Both the position numbers and the translations under genes were made by a program. Positions 1 through 7,711 of a stretch of DNA of 64,000 bases are shown here, piece by piece; positions within the stretch are counted from its first letter, which is position 1; each line of letters opens with the position of its first letter. The stretch is from Gammaproteobacteria bacterium (GTDB taxonomy: Bacteria; Pseudomonadota; Gammaproteobacteria; HK1), in assembly GCA_021773795.1 (NCBI GenBank), contig JAJFJT010000026.1, forward strand, positions 1 through 64,000, read 5' to 3'. Under the pieces are notes generated by a model. The model saw only the letters and a program-made list of their open reading frames with translations, ran no database searches and was not told the origin of the DNA.

Positions 1-121
1 AAGATGTTTTACAAACAATTACTTTATGTAATGATGAAAGCCAATCGACATGTTTAACAAGCATTCCATCTAATTGCTCTGAAATTGAATCCAGGTCGTT
101 GTAATTAATCTGAGTTCTCAT
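1..121 (-). CDS. CZB-domain protein, N-terminal part (partial)
   Basis: The gene starts at an ATG at 121 and runs off the window after about 40 codons. A good ribosome site (AGGAAG) lies just upstream of the ATG. The visible residues include LVKHVDWLSSLHKVIVCKT, which has the His-x-x-Trp-Leu spacing of the first helix of the chemoreceptor zinc-binding (CZB) domain, as at the start of the diguanylate cyclase DgcZ. In that family this His helps bind zinc and controls a downstream output domain such as GGDEF. The output domain is outside the window, so a cyclase, a chemoreceptor-related protein or a free-standing CZB protein are all possible. The AT-rich base composition differs from the neighbours. 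Confidence 0.6.
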   Translation of the reverse strand, partial: MRTQINYNDLDSISEQLDGMLVKHVDWLSSLHKVIVCKTS

Positions 122-169
122 ATCACTTCCTTCCTGGCCTAACAGGATTTATGTGGAAAACTTTCTCGT

Positions 170-472
170 TTAATGATTAATGCCGATTCGACAATAAACG
201 GACCGGCGTGTGCGCCCCAAGCGTTCATCTTTTTCTACGAAACAATAATACCCTTTGTTTATCAGCATGTTATAACCTTGCCAGCCTTGCTTTTCGGTGT
301 TCGGCGCTTTTGTCTCCCCCGGATTATGTCGAATCTTTTCCACATAATCCGATTGAGGTAGCCATGCCTCATGATAATGACTCGTGCCAAACATGCGGGA
401 AGCCAGCGATGTGCCCATAAAGCACAGACCGCGGGGTGAAGGTTGGAGGAAAACGTATGACGCTGTTGTCAT
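170..472 (-). CDS. Small hypothetical protein
   Basis: This open frame of about 100 codons has an ATG at 472 preceded by AAGGA, and it ends 48 bp before the CZB gene on the same strand. The frame stays open to 595, but that extension enters the slyD terminator, so the internal ATG is preferred. The product is mixed in composition and rich in Lys, Tyr and Trp toward its end, with no signal peptide, membrane segment or motif I recognise. It could be a real small protein or a chance frame. Confidence 0.3.
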   Translation of the reverse strand: MTTASYVFLQPSPRGLCFMGTSLASRMFGTSHYHEAWLPQSDYVEKIRHNPGETKAPNTEKQGWQGYNMLINKGYYCFVEKDERLGRTRRSVYCRIGINH

Positions 473-585
473 GTGTGGATCATTCCTTGATACCGTTTGC
501 AGGGATAGCAGCAGCGCCCCGCAGGGTTGCCATGTGGTTGATGCCCACATTACACCCATCTGATTGCTTTTTCCCAGACGCAAAA

Positions 586-606
586 AAGGGGGCATAAGCC
601 CCCTTC
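586..606 (-). terminator. Rho-independent terminator of the FKBP gene
   Basis: A GGGGGC/GCCCCC stem with an ATAA loop lies 24 bp after the slyD-type gene, and its strand continues into a T-rich run (TTTTTTG). This is a typical intrinsic terminator. Confidence 0.8.
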
Positions 607-629
607 TTCGTACAACTTACTGTTTGCCC

Positions 630-1112
630 TTAATGCACGTGCTCATCCCCATGCACATGACCATGATCAAGCTCTTCGGCGCTGGCTTCGCGTACTTCTT
701 CCACCGTGACGTCGAAGTTCAGCGTCTGCCCGGCCAATGGATGGTTGGCATTGATGGTGATGTTGTCGTCGTTCACGGCTTGGACGAGAACGCGCTGGGC
801 GTTGCCTTCGGCATCCCGGGCCTCGAACTGCATACCGGCCTTGATATCTTTCACGTCCTGAAAGGCACTGCGCGGAACCACCTGAATCATCTCCGGGTTG
901 ACTAAACCGTAGGCATCCTCCGGCTTAATAGTCACCTGCAAGTCATCACCCACCTCTTTACCTTCCAACTCCTTCTCAAGCCCTGGAATCAGGCTCTCGG
1001 TGCCGTGCAGATAAACGAGGGGTTGCTCGGGGGTGGAGGCATCAAGCTCTTCACCCTCACTATTGGTCAATTTGAACTGCATCGATACTACGCATTTACC
1101 ACCGATAACCAT
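630..1112 (-). CDS. slyD: FKBP-type peptidyl-prolyl isomerase, SlyD-like
   Basis: A 160-residue cytoplasmic FKBP-fold prolyl isomerase and chaperone of the SlyD type. The N-terminus follows the SlyD layout, with a short strand and then a two-residue change to the acidic loop, and the flap region reads KPEDAYG. The tail ends in HGHVHGDEHVH, the metal-binding His-rich end that lets SlyD hold nickel or zinc; it is much shorter than in E. coli. The start at 1112 has an AGGAG site at good spacing. It appears monocistronic, with its own terminator downstream and a family-1 repeat upstream. No hydrogenase genes are near, so a role in nickel delivery cannot be judged. Confidence 0.9.
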   Translation of the reverse strand: MVIGGKCVVSMQFKLTNSEGEELDASTPEQPLVYLHGTESLIPGLEKELEGKEVGDDLQVTIKPEDAYGLVNPEMIQVVPRSAFQDVKDIKAGMQFEARDAEGNAQRVLVQAVNDDNITINANHPLAGQTLNFDVTVEEVREASAEELDHGHVHGDEHVH

Positions 1113-1155
1113 TGAAAACTCCTGAAAATAGGCCGGATAACCGACTGTCTGTCAT

Positions 1156-1296
1156 GGGTGCCTCTAAAAATTCAAGTTTCAAGGCAAGACAAGGCATGAG
1201 TAAAAAAGTTGAGCGCAGCCTATGTTTGATAGGTGAGCGAAACTTTTTTGCGAGATACGCCGTATTGCGATGAAAATTGTGTTTTTAGAGGTGCCC
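1156..1296. mobile_element. Family-1 palindromic element, copy 1
   Basis: A 141-bp non-coding element whose ends are inverted repeats (GGGTGCCTCTAAAAA at the left; the right end is its near complement). Subterminal parts contain CAAGACAAGGCA and ACGCCGTATTGCGA, and the centre is a second dyad (AAAAAAGTT/AACTTTTTT). A copy at 44296-44435 has the same ends and is about 85-90% alike by eye. It encodes nothing and looks like a MITE or long palindromic repeat moved by a transposase elsewhere. Confidence 0.8.
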
Positions 1297-1444
1297 TCAT
1301 GTCTGAATTAGCCTGGACCACTGGCTTTGGGATACGCGGGAACAAGGGGGAACGTCTACTGAGAGTCAACCAAATCCGTTGTAAGCGGCTATTTTCGCTT
1401 GTTTTTGTCCGAAAATCGAGCCCGGGCCACTAGCCAGGCAGTGC

Positions 1445-2044
1445 CTAACCCTTAAACCACCAAAAATCAGCGGCCAAAACCAGCCGGCTGAGACATTCAT
1501 AACCCGCTGCACTAGGGTGACTGCCATCCCCTGCGGCTGCTTCCCGCATCCACACGGCATCTTGCTGCAGCGCTTCATAGACCGGGAGATACGGCACCCC
1601 CACGGCGTGCGCTGCCAACTGAAAATGCCCGCACAGCTCCTGAATACGCTGATTCTGTGCTGCTTCACTCACTGGCGGCGGGCCGACAAAGGCCGTTTGG
1701 CTGCGCGATCGAGCCTCACTCAGAATACGCCGGAAGCTCGCCACGCTCGCCTCCAGTGGCACTCTCCTCTCTCCATTTTCCAATACGGTGTCGTTTACAC
1801 CGAAGGAAAACAGCAGGTAGTTTTGCGTGTTCGGCGGCAAGCGGGCTGAGCATTCTGATTGCCAACGGTCCAGCACATCGCTGCTGGTATCACGGCGTAT
1901 ACCCAGATTGTAATGACTCAGATCGTAACCGGACTCACATGCCGCTGCGGCAACCCGGCCGGCCCAGCCCAGGCATTGCGGATCCCCAGTACCCTGCACG
2001 AAGGAATCTCCTACGAAGCAGATGCGATGCTCTGTCGGCATCAT
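1445..2044 (-). CDS. SGNH/GDSL-family hydrolase
   Basis: A roughly 199-residue cytoplasmic hydrolase of the SGNH superfamily. The block I motif GDSF carries the nucleophile Ser14, block III reads GVND (residues 82-85), and block V reads DGSHPS with Asp173 and His176. The family cleaves ester or thioester bonds in lipids, acyl chains or sugar acetates; the substrate cannot be read from sequence. The start overlaps the stop of the DUF1353 gene (ATGATG/TGA), which indicates translational coupling. A longer frame up to 2068 would lie inside the preceding gene. No signal peptide is visible. Confidence 0.85.
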   Translation of the reverse strand: MMPTEHRICFVGDSFVQGTGDPQCLGWAGRVAAAACESGYDLSHYNLGIRRDTSSDVLDRWQSECSARLPPNTQNYLLFSFGVNDTVLENGERRVPLEASVASFRRILSEARSRSQTAFVGPPPVSEAAQNQRIQELCGHFQLAAHAVGVPYLPVYEALQQDAVWMREAAAGDGSHPSAAGYECLSRLVLAADFWWFKG

Positions 2045-2475
2045 TCTTGGACCTCTGGTGGGACGCAAATAATTTTGTCGGACTGCCCACTACCGGGTGT
2101 TGCGTTAGCGCCACCAAACAGTTTCACCGCCTGATACAAGTACCAGGCCCGGAATTTCGACATGCCATCCTCCAGGCAGATTGCCCGCAACAACTGGTCA
2201 ACGTGGTCGCGGTAGGAGAACGGAAGTTTTTCCATCCGCATCAACTGATAGAGCGAATCGTGTACCAATGCCCCGCGCATGAAATTCAGCGTGTCGATGG
2301 TGGGTCCGCTGGAGCCATCCCAGGCGTAACCATTCGCAATTCCAAGTAGACCCGCCGCATCCAGGCTGAGGAAAGGCGTATCGATCACCTGTTCACGGAT
2401 TCCCACAGCGTGTTGATAAGGCTCCACAAGCTGGTACTTGTAGCGGTGTAACTCCCGGTAACAAGCCTGAATCAT
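2041..2475 (-). CDS. DUF1353-like protein
   Basis: A 144-residue protein starting at the ATG at 2475 after a GGGAG site. The middle reads NGYAWDGSSGPTIDTLNFM followed by ALVHDSLYQLMR, which resembles DUF1353, a family of unknown function also met in phages. The conserved YxWDGxS and LVHDxLYQ segments are consistent with a small metal- or substrate-binding pocket, but no activity is known to me. It sits between the DUF924 gene (20 bp upstream) and the SGNH hydrolase (overlapping), so the three probably form one transcript. Confidence 0.65.
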   Translation of the reverse strand: MIQACYRELHRYKYQLVEPYQHAVGIREQVIDTPFLSLDAAGLLGIANGYAWDGSSGPTIDTLNFMRGALVHDSLYQLMRMEKLPFSYRDHVDQLLRAICLEDGMSKFRAWYLYQAVKLFGGANATPGSGQSDKIICVPPEVQE

Positions 2476-2494
2476 GGTCAACTCCCTGTCCTGA

Positions 2495-3052
2495 CTAGCC
2501 TGTGAAAGCGGCCTCCGAGGCCAGATACGCCCGCTCAGCATCCGTGCTCTGGCGACCAAGAATTTCGTTGCGGTGGGGGAAGCGGCCAAAGCGACGGATG
2601 ATGTCGTGGTGGTGCTCGGCAAAGGCGATATTCTTTTCCAACCCCGCCTGCCGGAACAGCCGTACCGACCGCTCCTGATCCGCCATATCCTCACTGTGCA
2701 TCAGCGCCATATATAGAAAGGACACGGTGTCGCCAGCCAATGCCTTGTCAAAGCCCTTGTCGATAGCCTCCCTGGCAATCTCAATGGCACGGGCCTCGGT
2801 GGCGAATGACTTGGCCTCACCCCGAAACATGTTGAGCGGCAGCTGATCCAGCACGATAACCAGTGCCAAAGTACCCTCGGGAGTGGCCGCCCAGTCATCC
2901 AGCCTGCCATCTACGGCGCTATCCCAAAGGACCTCAAAGCTTTCCCGGACCTCGCCATCGAATACCAGCGTCGATGCAAACCAACGCTCGCGCACTCGCT
3001 TCGAGTACCAGAATTCGAGAATAGTCCCAGGACTGATGGGCTTTGGCATCAT
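2495..3052 (-). CDS. DUF924 family protein
   Basis: A 185-residue all-helical protein with the DUF924 signature order: an N-terminal EFWYSKRVRERWF, then LALVIVLDQLPLNMFRG, then the HSE and RFGRFPHRNEILGR segments. DUF924 folds resemble TPR-like helical bundles; its function is not established. It is the first gene of the DUF924-DUF1353-SGNH run. It lies 32 bp after ppiC, so ppiC may share the transcript. Confidence 0.85.
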   Translation of the reverse strand: MMPKPISPGTILEFWYSKRVRERWFASTLVFDGEVRESFEVLWDSAVDGRLDDWAATPEGTLALVIVLDQLPLNMFRGEAKSFATEARAIEIAREAIDKGFDKALAGDTVSFLYMALMHSEDMADQERSVRLFRQAGLEKNIAFAEHHHDIIRRFGRFPHRNEILGRQSTDAERAYLASEAAFTG

Positions 3053-3084
3053 TCTTCACATTCGGGGCAACTACCGCCCGAATA

Positions 3085-3366
3085 TCAGTCGGTGCGCTCG
3101 GTAACTTCCAGCAGGTGATAACCAAATTGGGTCTTGATGGGGCCGTGTACAATATTCAGCTCACCATTAAAAACGACCTTGTCGAACTCGGACACCATCT
3201 GCCCCGGACCGAACTTGCCGAGACTGCCACCGCTTTTCCCCGAGGGGCAGGTAGAGTGTTTTTCCGCCACCTCTGCAAAGTCGGCACCGGCAAGGATCTC
3301 CTGTTTCAGTTCCTCACATTTTGCTTCGTTGTCCACCAATATGTGTCGCGCGCATGCACTAGCCAT
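3085..3366 (-). CDS. ppiC: Parvulin-type peptidyl-prolyl isomerase PpiC
   Basis: A single-domain parvulin of 93 residues, the length of E. coli PpiC. The start ATG at 3366 has a GAGGA site. Family motifs are present in order: ARHILV at the N-terminus, FAEVAEKHSTCPSGKSGGSL, GPGQMVSEFDKVVF, and the end QFGYHLLEV. The fold isomerises prolyl bonds in the cytoplasm and prefers bulky residues before proline. A frame extending upstream to 3402 lacks a site and homology and was not used. Confidence 0.92.
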   Translation of the reverse strand: MASACARHILVDNEAKCEELKQEILAGADFAEVAEKHSTCPSGKSGGSLGKFGPGQMVSEFDKVVFNGELNIVHGPIKTQFGYHLLEVTERTD

Positions 3367-3482
3367 TCTTTCGTCCTCTATACGGGCATGAAGGGGGCCC
3401 AATAACCCTATGAAAAGCGGGGGGTTTGGAGAAATTATTCATCACTTCCCTTATACTCCCCGGCCTGAATTTAACGGGCCGA

Positions 3483-3698
3483 ATGGTAGCATTCTTAGTG
3501 ACTGAACGACTGCAACAATTGATAGAAGAAGTGTGGAAGAGCGTCGAACTGCGCGAGCGCCTGCTGGAAGACATGGAAGAGGTGCTGGAGGAGATCGGCA
3601 TAGACTCCCCCGAAGACATTGCCGAATGGCGCGCTTGGCAGAATAGCCACTTTTGCGGCTGCTATGACGATATCGTCCGGGCCTGCGCCTGCGGTTAG
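3483..3698 (+). CDS. Small acidic hypothetical protein with a Cys-rich tail
   Basis: About 71 residues, divergent from ppiC. The body is a strongly acidic amphipathic helix (around RERLLEDMEEVLEEIGI) followed by SPEDIAEWRAWQNSHFCGCYDDIVRACACG. Four cysteines in the last 16 residues could bind metal. The start is uncertain: ATG at 3483, GTG at 3498 and TTG at 3426 are in frame, and only the TTG has a G-rich site. I do not recognise the family, but the regular helix-then-Cys layout suggests a real gene. Confidence 0.5.
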   Translation: MVAFLVTERLQQLIEEVWKSVELRERLLEDMEEVLEEIGIDSPEDIAEWRAWQNSHFCGCYDDIVRACACG

Positions 3699-3739
3699 CC
3701 CCCCTGCTAAGCTTGGGCACAAGTGATACGGAGTAAGCC

Positions 3740-4099
3740 ATGCCCCCCAAAAGCAACAATCGCCTGGATGATATTGTCGCCAACGCCAGACGGGCACAGG
3801 ATGAACGCGCCCTGGGATACCGCGAGCAATCGCTAAAGATTCATCCCTGGGTCTGCGGTCGCTGTGGCCGGGAATTCACCCGTGCCAATCTCCACGAGCT
3901 GACGGTCCACCATAAGGACCACAACCACGACAACAACCCCGCGGATGGCAGCAATTGGGAAAACCTGTGCGTCTACTGCCACGACAACGAGCACCAGCGC
4001 CAGCTAGAGCACGGCTTTGGTTCCGATGAAACCAAGGCAGAGACCGCTACCCACAATCCTTTTGCTGATTTAAAGGGTCTGCTGAAAAAATCCGACTAA
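3740..4099 (+). CDS. yajD: YajD-family HNH nuclease
   Basis: A 119-residue HNH protein with two zinc-binding Cys pairs (Cys39/Cys42 and Cys77/Cys80) around the HNH core. The core reads TVHHKDHNHDNNPADG and then NWENLCVYCHDNEH. Length and motif order match E. coli YajD, an uncharacterised stand-alone HNH protein. HNH domains cut DNA through a His-Asn-His metal site. It follows the small Cys-tailed gene by 41 bp on the same strand. No restriction or phage partner is nearby. Confidence 0.85.
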   Translation: MPPKSNNRLDDIVANARRAQDERALGYREQSLKIHPWVCGRCGREFTRANLHELTVHHKDHNHDNNPADGSNWENLCVYCHDNEHQRQLEHGFGSDETKAETATHNPFADLKGLLKKSD

Positions 4100-4146
4100 G
4101 GGAAGCTCAGCTAGGGTTGGAAGGCCTAACGGTGGGAAGTTTGAAC

Positions 4147-4167
4147 GGCGGACACGATCCGCCCTAC
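4147..4167 (-). repeat. Single REP sequence
   Basis: A 21-bp imperfect palindrome reading GGCGGACACGATCCGCC then CTAC. It belongs to the REP family seen around the RAYT gene at 28340-28873. It lies in the 323-bp gap between yajD and the SPFH gene. The rest of that gap holds only the hairpin at 4369-4393 and no frame I can support. Confidence 0.75.
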
Positions 4168-4368
4168 GGAGCCAGGGTTTACCACCGCTTCCATCATCCC
4201 GGCCAAGCCCCGCATCGTAGTATGGGGCAGGCTGCGCGCGAGCCGGACAATAGCGCGTAGCGCGTTGAACGCCCAAGGGGCGGCCCGCAGGGTGAGCAAA
4301 GCGAATAATCCAGGGAACGGAGGCACGGCGAGGGTGGGCTATTTGTCTTGCCGGGTTACAGGCTTATC

Positions 4369-4393
4369 GTCGGGTTACGCTGCGCTAACCCGA
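4369..4393. repeat. Short inverted repeat GTCGGGTTA/TAACCCGAC
   Basis: A 9-bp perfect stem around CGCTGCG, followed by CTAC. Similar 'cgggttacgctgcgctaacccg' hairpins are dispersed in many proteobacterial genomes. It lies 30 bp past the stop of the SPFH gene and could end its transcript, although no T-run follows. Confidence 0.5.
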
Positions 4394-4422
4394 CCTACGA
4401 GAGCCGGATCCCCGCAACCACC

Positions 4423-5379
4423 CTACTTCCCCGAAGCCTTCGGCATCGGCGGCAGGGATAAAATCACCCCACCACGACCGTCACCGCCCATCAGGGTTTG
4501 CGGATAAGCGCCGTTCCAGCGTTCGATACTTTTGTAGCGAATCAGTGTGCTGGTGAGAGAGGCGGCGATACGTTGGTTGGCGGCGGCAACGGCCTCCGCT
4601 TCCTTGGTGATCTGATAGGCCTTGGCATCCGCCTTGATGCGTTCCTGCTCCGCCTGGGCCTTGGCGTTGGTGGTTATCTCGATGAGCTTGGTATTGGCCT
4701 GGATGGTTTTAATGTGCTGTTCTTTGCTGGCCTGCTTTTCCACCATGGCCAAACGCTGCTCCTCCTGCTTGGCGATCTGCACCTCTTCGATTTTCTTCAG
4801 CACAATGGGCGGCAACTTGACGTTGCGCATGGAGACTTCGTTGAGCACGAAGGGTAAGTCCTTTAGGCGCATGCCCAGCTGGGTGCGAATTTCCACGCTG
4901 ATCTCGGAGCGCTTATCAGCAATCTGCTCGGCGTGATATTTACCCACCACGTTGCGAATAATGTCGCGAATCTGTGGGTTAATCAGTTTATCGTAATAGC
5001 CATAACCGTATTTTTCGAGGATCTTGTTGGCCTGCGCCGCCACCGGCGTGAACTGGATGGACATCTCGATGCCGATGGGCAGGTTCTTGTTATCCAGTAC
5101 CTGAATATAGGGCTTGTTAATCACCCCCCCCATCCCTGCCTGACTTTTCCTACCCTGATAAGTCACGGTTTGCAGCTTGATATCGAAAATACGAACGGTC
5201 TGCATCATCGGGATCTTGAAATGCAGGCCTGGCAACTGCACGTCATCACCGAATTTACCGAAGGTTGCGAGCACACCCACCGTGCCACTATTGATGGTGT
5301 AAACCGAATTGACCGCCAACAAGGCCGCGGCAATGAGGAGAACAACGATAGGACCCACGGCACCCGGTAGACGTTTCAT
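4423..5379 (-). CDS. Prohibitin/SPFH domain membrane protein
   Basis: A 318-residue band-7/SPFH protein. One N-terminal membrane segment (about residues 8-24, IVVLLIAAALLAVNSVY) is followed by the SPFH domain. A long charged coiled coil (about 200-270) comes next, rich in Lys, Glu, Gln and Ala. It is closest in layout to bacterial prohibitin-like proteins. These proteins form ring-like scaffolds in the inner membrane and often regulate membrane proteases; no protease gene is adjacent here. It is preceded by the phosphoesterase gene on the same strand, 86 bp away. Confidence 0.88.
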   Translation of the reverse strand: MKRLPGAVGPIVVLLIAAALLAVNSVYTINSGTVGVLATFGKFGDDVQLPGLHFKIPMMQTVRIFDIKLQTVTYQGRKSQAGMGGVINKPYIQVLDNKNLPIGIEMSIQFTPVAAQANKILEKYGYGYYDKLINPQIRDIIRNVVGKYHAEQIADKRSEISVEIRTQLGMRLKDLPFVLNEVSMRNVKLPPIVLKKIEEVQIAKQEEQRLAMVEKQASKEQHIKTIQANTKLIEITTNAKAQAEQERIKADAKAYQITKEAEAVAAANQRIAASLTSTLIRYKSIERWNGAYPQTLMGGDGRGGVILSLPPMPKASGK

Positions 5380-5465
5380 GACGGTTTTACTCCCTGCTAA
5401 CTATAACGAGGACGGCATTGTGGCATGGGCTTATGCGGATTCCCACGCCACAACGTAAGCCCCGC

Positions 5466-6083
5466 TCAGGATGACTTACCTGCGGGAAGCGTCCATTCCA
5501 CCCCACCCGGGCCCGCATTTACCACTGGAGTGTTAGCAATACATTCGTGTTTTCCCCCATCTACATGCACGTGCCCACAGACGGCTAGCACGGGTTTAGT
5601 CGCTTCGATGGTGGCACGAATCGCGGTGCTGCCCAGGCCCTGGCCCTCACTGGATGAGTCCACCGCGCCAAGGGGTGGCGAGTGGGTGATGAGTACCGCA
5701 CCCGGAGGGCAGTCCGCCAACAATTCTACGGCCGCAATCTCACTGAAGTCGTAACTCCAGTCACCAAAGGGCGTCACCGGAATGCCGCCGCCCACGCCAT
5801 AGAATGCCATTCCATGCAGAGTGACTCCGGAGCCATGCAGAATATGCGCGTCCTTCCACCCACGGCATGCCTCACGAAGCTCATCAATATTCTCGTTATT
5901 GCCGGGCACCAGCACCGTCGGGCATTCAATGGCCCGCAACACCTGGATGATTTCATGGAGACCACGATGGACCTTGGAAAAATCCCCGGCGCCGATGGCT
6001 ACATCAACCTGACGGGAACGTTCTACCAGCGCCCGGGCCGCCACTGCATCGCAATGCAAATCGCTGAACAAGAGTAATTTCAC
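5466..6083 (-). CDS. Metallophosphoesterase
   Basis: A 205-residue calcineurin-like phosphoesterase with all five metal-binding blocks: Asp8-x-His10 (SDLHCD), Asp34 (GAGDF), GNNE (61-64), His134 (THSP) and GHVH (170-173). It is a compact cytoplasmic single-domain form close to the YfcE/MPPED type, which acts on phosphodiesters. The substrate is unknown. The start at 6083 is the first residue of the first strand (MKLLLFSD). No accessory domains are present. Confidence 0.85.
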   Translation of the reverse strand: MKLLLFSDLHCDAVAARALVERSRQVDVAIGAGDFSKVHRGLHEIIQVLRAIECPTVLVPGNNENIDELREACRGWKDAHILHGSGVTLHGMAFYGVGGGIPVTPFGDWSYDFSEIAAVELLADCPPGAVLITHSPPLGAVDSSSEGQGLGSTAIRATIEATKPVLAVCGHVHVDGGKHECIANTPVVNAGPGGVEWTLPAGKSS

Positions 6084-6146
6084 TGTGAATCCTCCTTAGC
6101 CACCGCGGCCCTTTCCCGACCGCACAATCCTGATATACCAGCCTTT

Positions 6147-6500
6147 TTATTGCCCACGCTTTTTTGCAGCGGCCCTTAAGGCGGCCCCGTAGGCTTTGTT
6201 TGCCCAGAGCATCATATCCTCCGCATTTTCCAAAGCCTCTTCAGGCGCGCAATAGTAGGACATCGAATACGCCTTGCCCCTCTTCTGGTAGCTAAAGGCC
6301 TCCAACTCCCGATGTCTGAAATCATTGATGGTTTCATGGTCTGCCTTCAGATAAAGAGAGTCATTCGCCATCAACGCAAACATGAGCCCATCAAGGAAGA
6401 ACCCATAACCTCCAAACATCCGCCTGGCAGTCACTGGCCCCATGGACTGCATCAGTTCCACCACATGCGCCACCAGCTCGTTTTGAATTCTTACCGTCAT
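6147..6500 (-). CDS. TfoX N-terminal domain protein
   Basis: A 117-residue protein matching only the N-terminal domain of TfoX/Sxy, with the typical RRMFGGYGFFLDGLMFALM and a following LYLKAD strand. Full-length TfoX regulates competence genes with CRP and cAMP. Single-domain forms like this one are common and their role is not established. Lone N-domain proteins are often near unrelated genes, as here between a phosphoesterase and glpD. The Lys/Arg-rich C-terminus could contact nucleic acid. Confidence 0.85.
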   Translation of the reverse strand: MTVRIQNELVAHVVELMQSMGPVTARRMFGGYGFFLDGLMFALMANDSLYLKADHETINDFRHRELEAFSYQKRGKAYSMSYYCAPEEALENAEDMMLWANKAYGAALRAAAKKRGQ

Positions 6501-6538
6501 CGGTTAGCGCTCACAAAGCGGGTTACGCATCATAAGCC

Positions 6539-7711
6539 TCAGAGCTGTATTTCCCGGGTATCGGCACGGGGTACCCGCTCCGGCAAACTGCCCGCCAAAC
6601 GCTGGATTACACGTTCGGATGTGGAGCGGTAGGTGGTGAGCTTGCCTCCCAGCACGCTCAACAACCGTGGTTGCGAGCAACGGTCCACCACCAGGCTAGT
6701 TTCGCGGGAGCGGGCTGATAACAGGCCCTGACTGGAGGGCAGCACCCGCAGGCCGGCGAAACTTTCGAGAATCCGGACATTCTTTTCACCCGGCGAAGAT
6801 GTGAAGTAGTGCCGCCAGGTCTCCAGCAGATAATCAATTTCATCCTGCGGTGCGCTGACGGCACCAGGATCTCCCTGATAAAGGCCCTCGGTGGTTCCCA
6901 CCAGGGTATGGCCGTGCCAAGGCAGCGCGAAGACGGCACGATGGTCCCGGGGTGACTCCACATAATAGGCCGCCGACAGGGCGCCCGGCAGGACAATGTG
7001 AGAACCCCGAACCAGTTCCACTGCCGGCACGGACTGGGCCGGAGAGACTTTTTCCAACACCTCCGAAGCCCACGGCCCCGCCGCATTGACCAGCGCCCGG
7101 AAGGAAAGACTTTGACTCCTGCCTCCACTTTGGTAATGCGCAATACCCCCCTCGGGGCTTAGTTCCACCGTGGTCACACAGGTATCAAATAAAATTCCAG
7201 CCCCCAATTGCTGGGCCGAGTGCAGTACCGCGCGGGTCAGCGCGGCATCGTCAGTCTGGGCCTCAAAGTAGCGAAATACTGCCCGTAAACCGGTGGTCTC
7301 CAGGCCATCGAGCTGCTCCCACTGGCTGCGAGGGAGCTGTTGGAAGCGGTTTTCGCGGCGCATCCCCCCCAGCACGGCATACAGCGACAGGCCGGCACGG
7401 ATCAGCAAGGGACCGCGTTGGCTGTGACCATATAGAGGGATATGCATGGGCGTGAGGTGCACCAGCTCCGGGGCGTTCTTCAGCAGCAGTGCGCGCTCGC
7501 GGAGGCTTTCCCGAACCAATCCGAAGTGAAAGCCTTCAAGGTAACGCAGGCCGCCATGGATAAGCTTGCTGGAACGGCTGGAGGTGCCCTGTGCAGGCTC
7601 TGAATATTGCTCCAGCAGCCGCACAGAATAGCCCGCAGCAGCCGCAACCTGAGCCACGCCAGCCCCATGAATTCCCGCACCAATTACCAGCACATCCACG
7701 GTATCACTCAT
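6539..7711 (-). CDS. glpD: FAD-dependent glycerol-3-phosphate dehydrogenase, short form
   Basis: A 390-residue flavoprotein that oxidises glycerol-3-phosphate to dihydroxyacetone phosphate at the membrane and feeds the quinone pool. The Rossmann GAGIHGAG begins at residue 12, the FAD/substrate motif HGGLRYLE lies near residue 53, and GGKLTTYR lies near the end. E. coli GlpD is about 500 residues; this protein stops soon after GGKLTTYR and so lacks the C-terminal helical domain. The ending is not obviously broken, because the frame closes cleanly. It overlaps the GDPD gene by 4 bp (ATGA) and is last in a three-gene operon. Confidence 0.88.
   Translation of the reverse strand: MSDTVDVLVIGAGIHGAGVAQVAAAAGYSVRLLEQYSEPAQGTSSRSSKLIHGGLRYLEGFHFGLVRESLRERALLLKNAPELVHLTPMHIPLYGHSQRGPLLIRAGLSLYAVLGGMRRENRFQQLPRSQWEQLDGLETTGLRAVFRYFEAQTDDAALTRAVLHSAQQLGAGILFDTCVTTVELSPEGGIAHYQSGGRSQSLSFRALVNAAGPWASEVLEKVSPAQSVPAVELVRGSHIVLPGALSAAYYVESPRDHRAVFALPWHGHTLVGTTEGLYQGDPGAVSAPQDEIDYLLETWRHYFTSSPGEKNVRILESFAGLRVLPSSQGLLSARSRETSLVVDRCSQPRLLSVLGGKLTTYRSTSERVIQRLAGSLPERVPRADTREIQL

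Noticed and set aside
1297-1444. Small frames beside the family-1 element
   Set aside because: No ribosome site or similarity; they run across the repeat end and the SGNH gene.
1657-2349. 230-codon frame on the plus strand
   Set aside because: It lies wholly opposite the SGNH and DUF1353 genes, which have clear motifs; it is a shadow.
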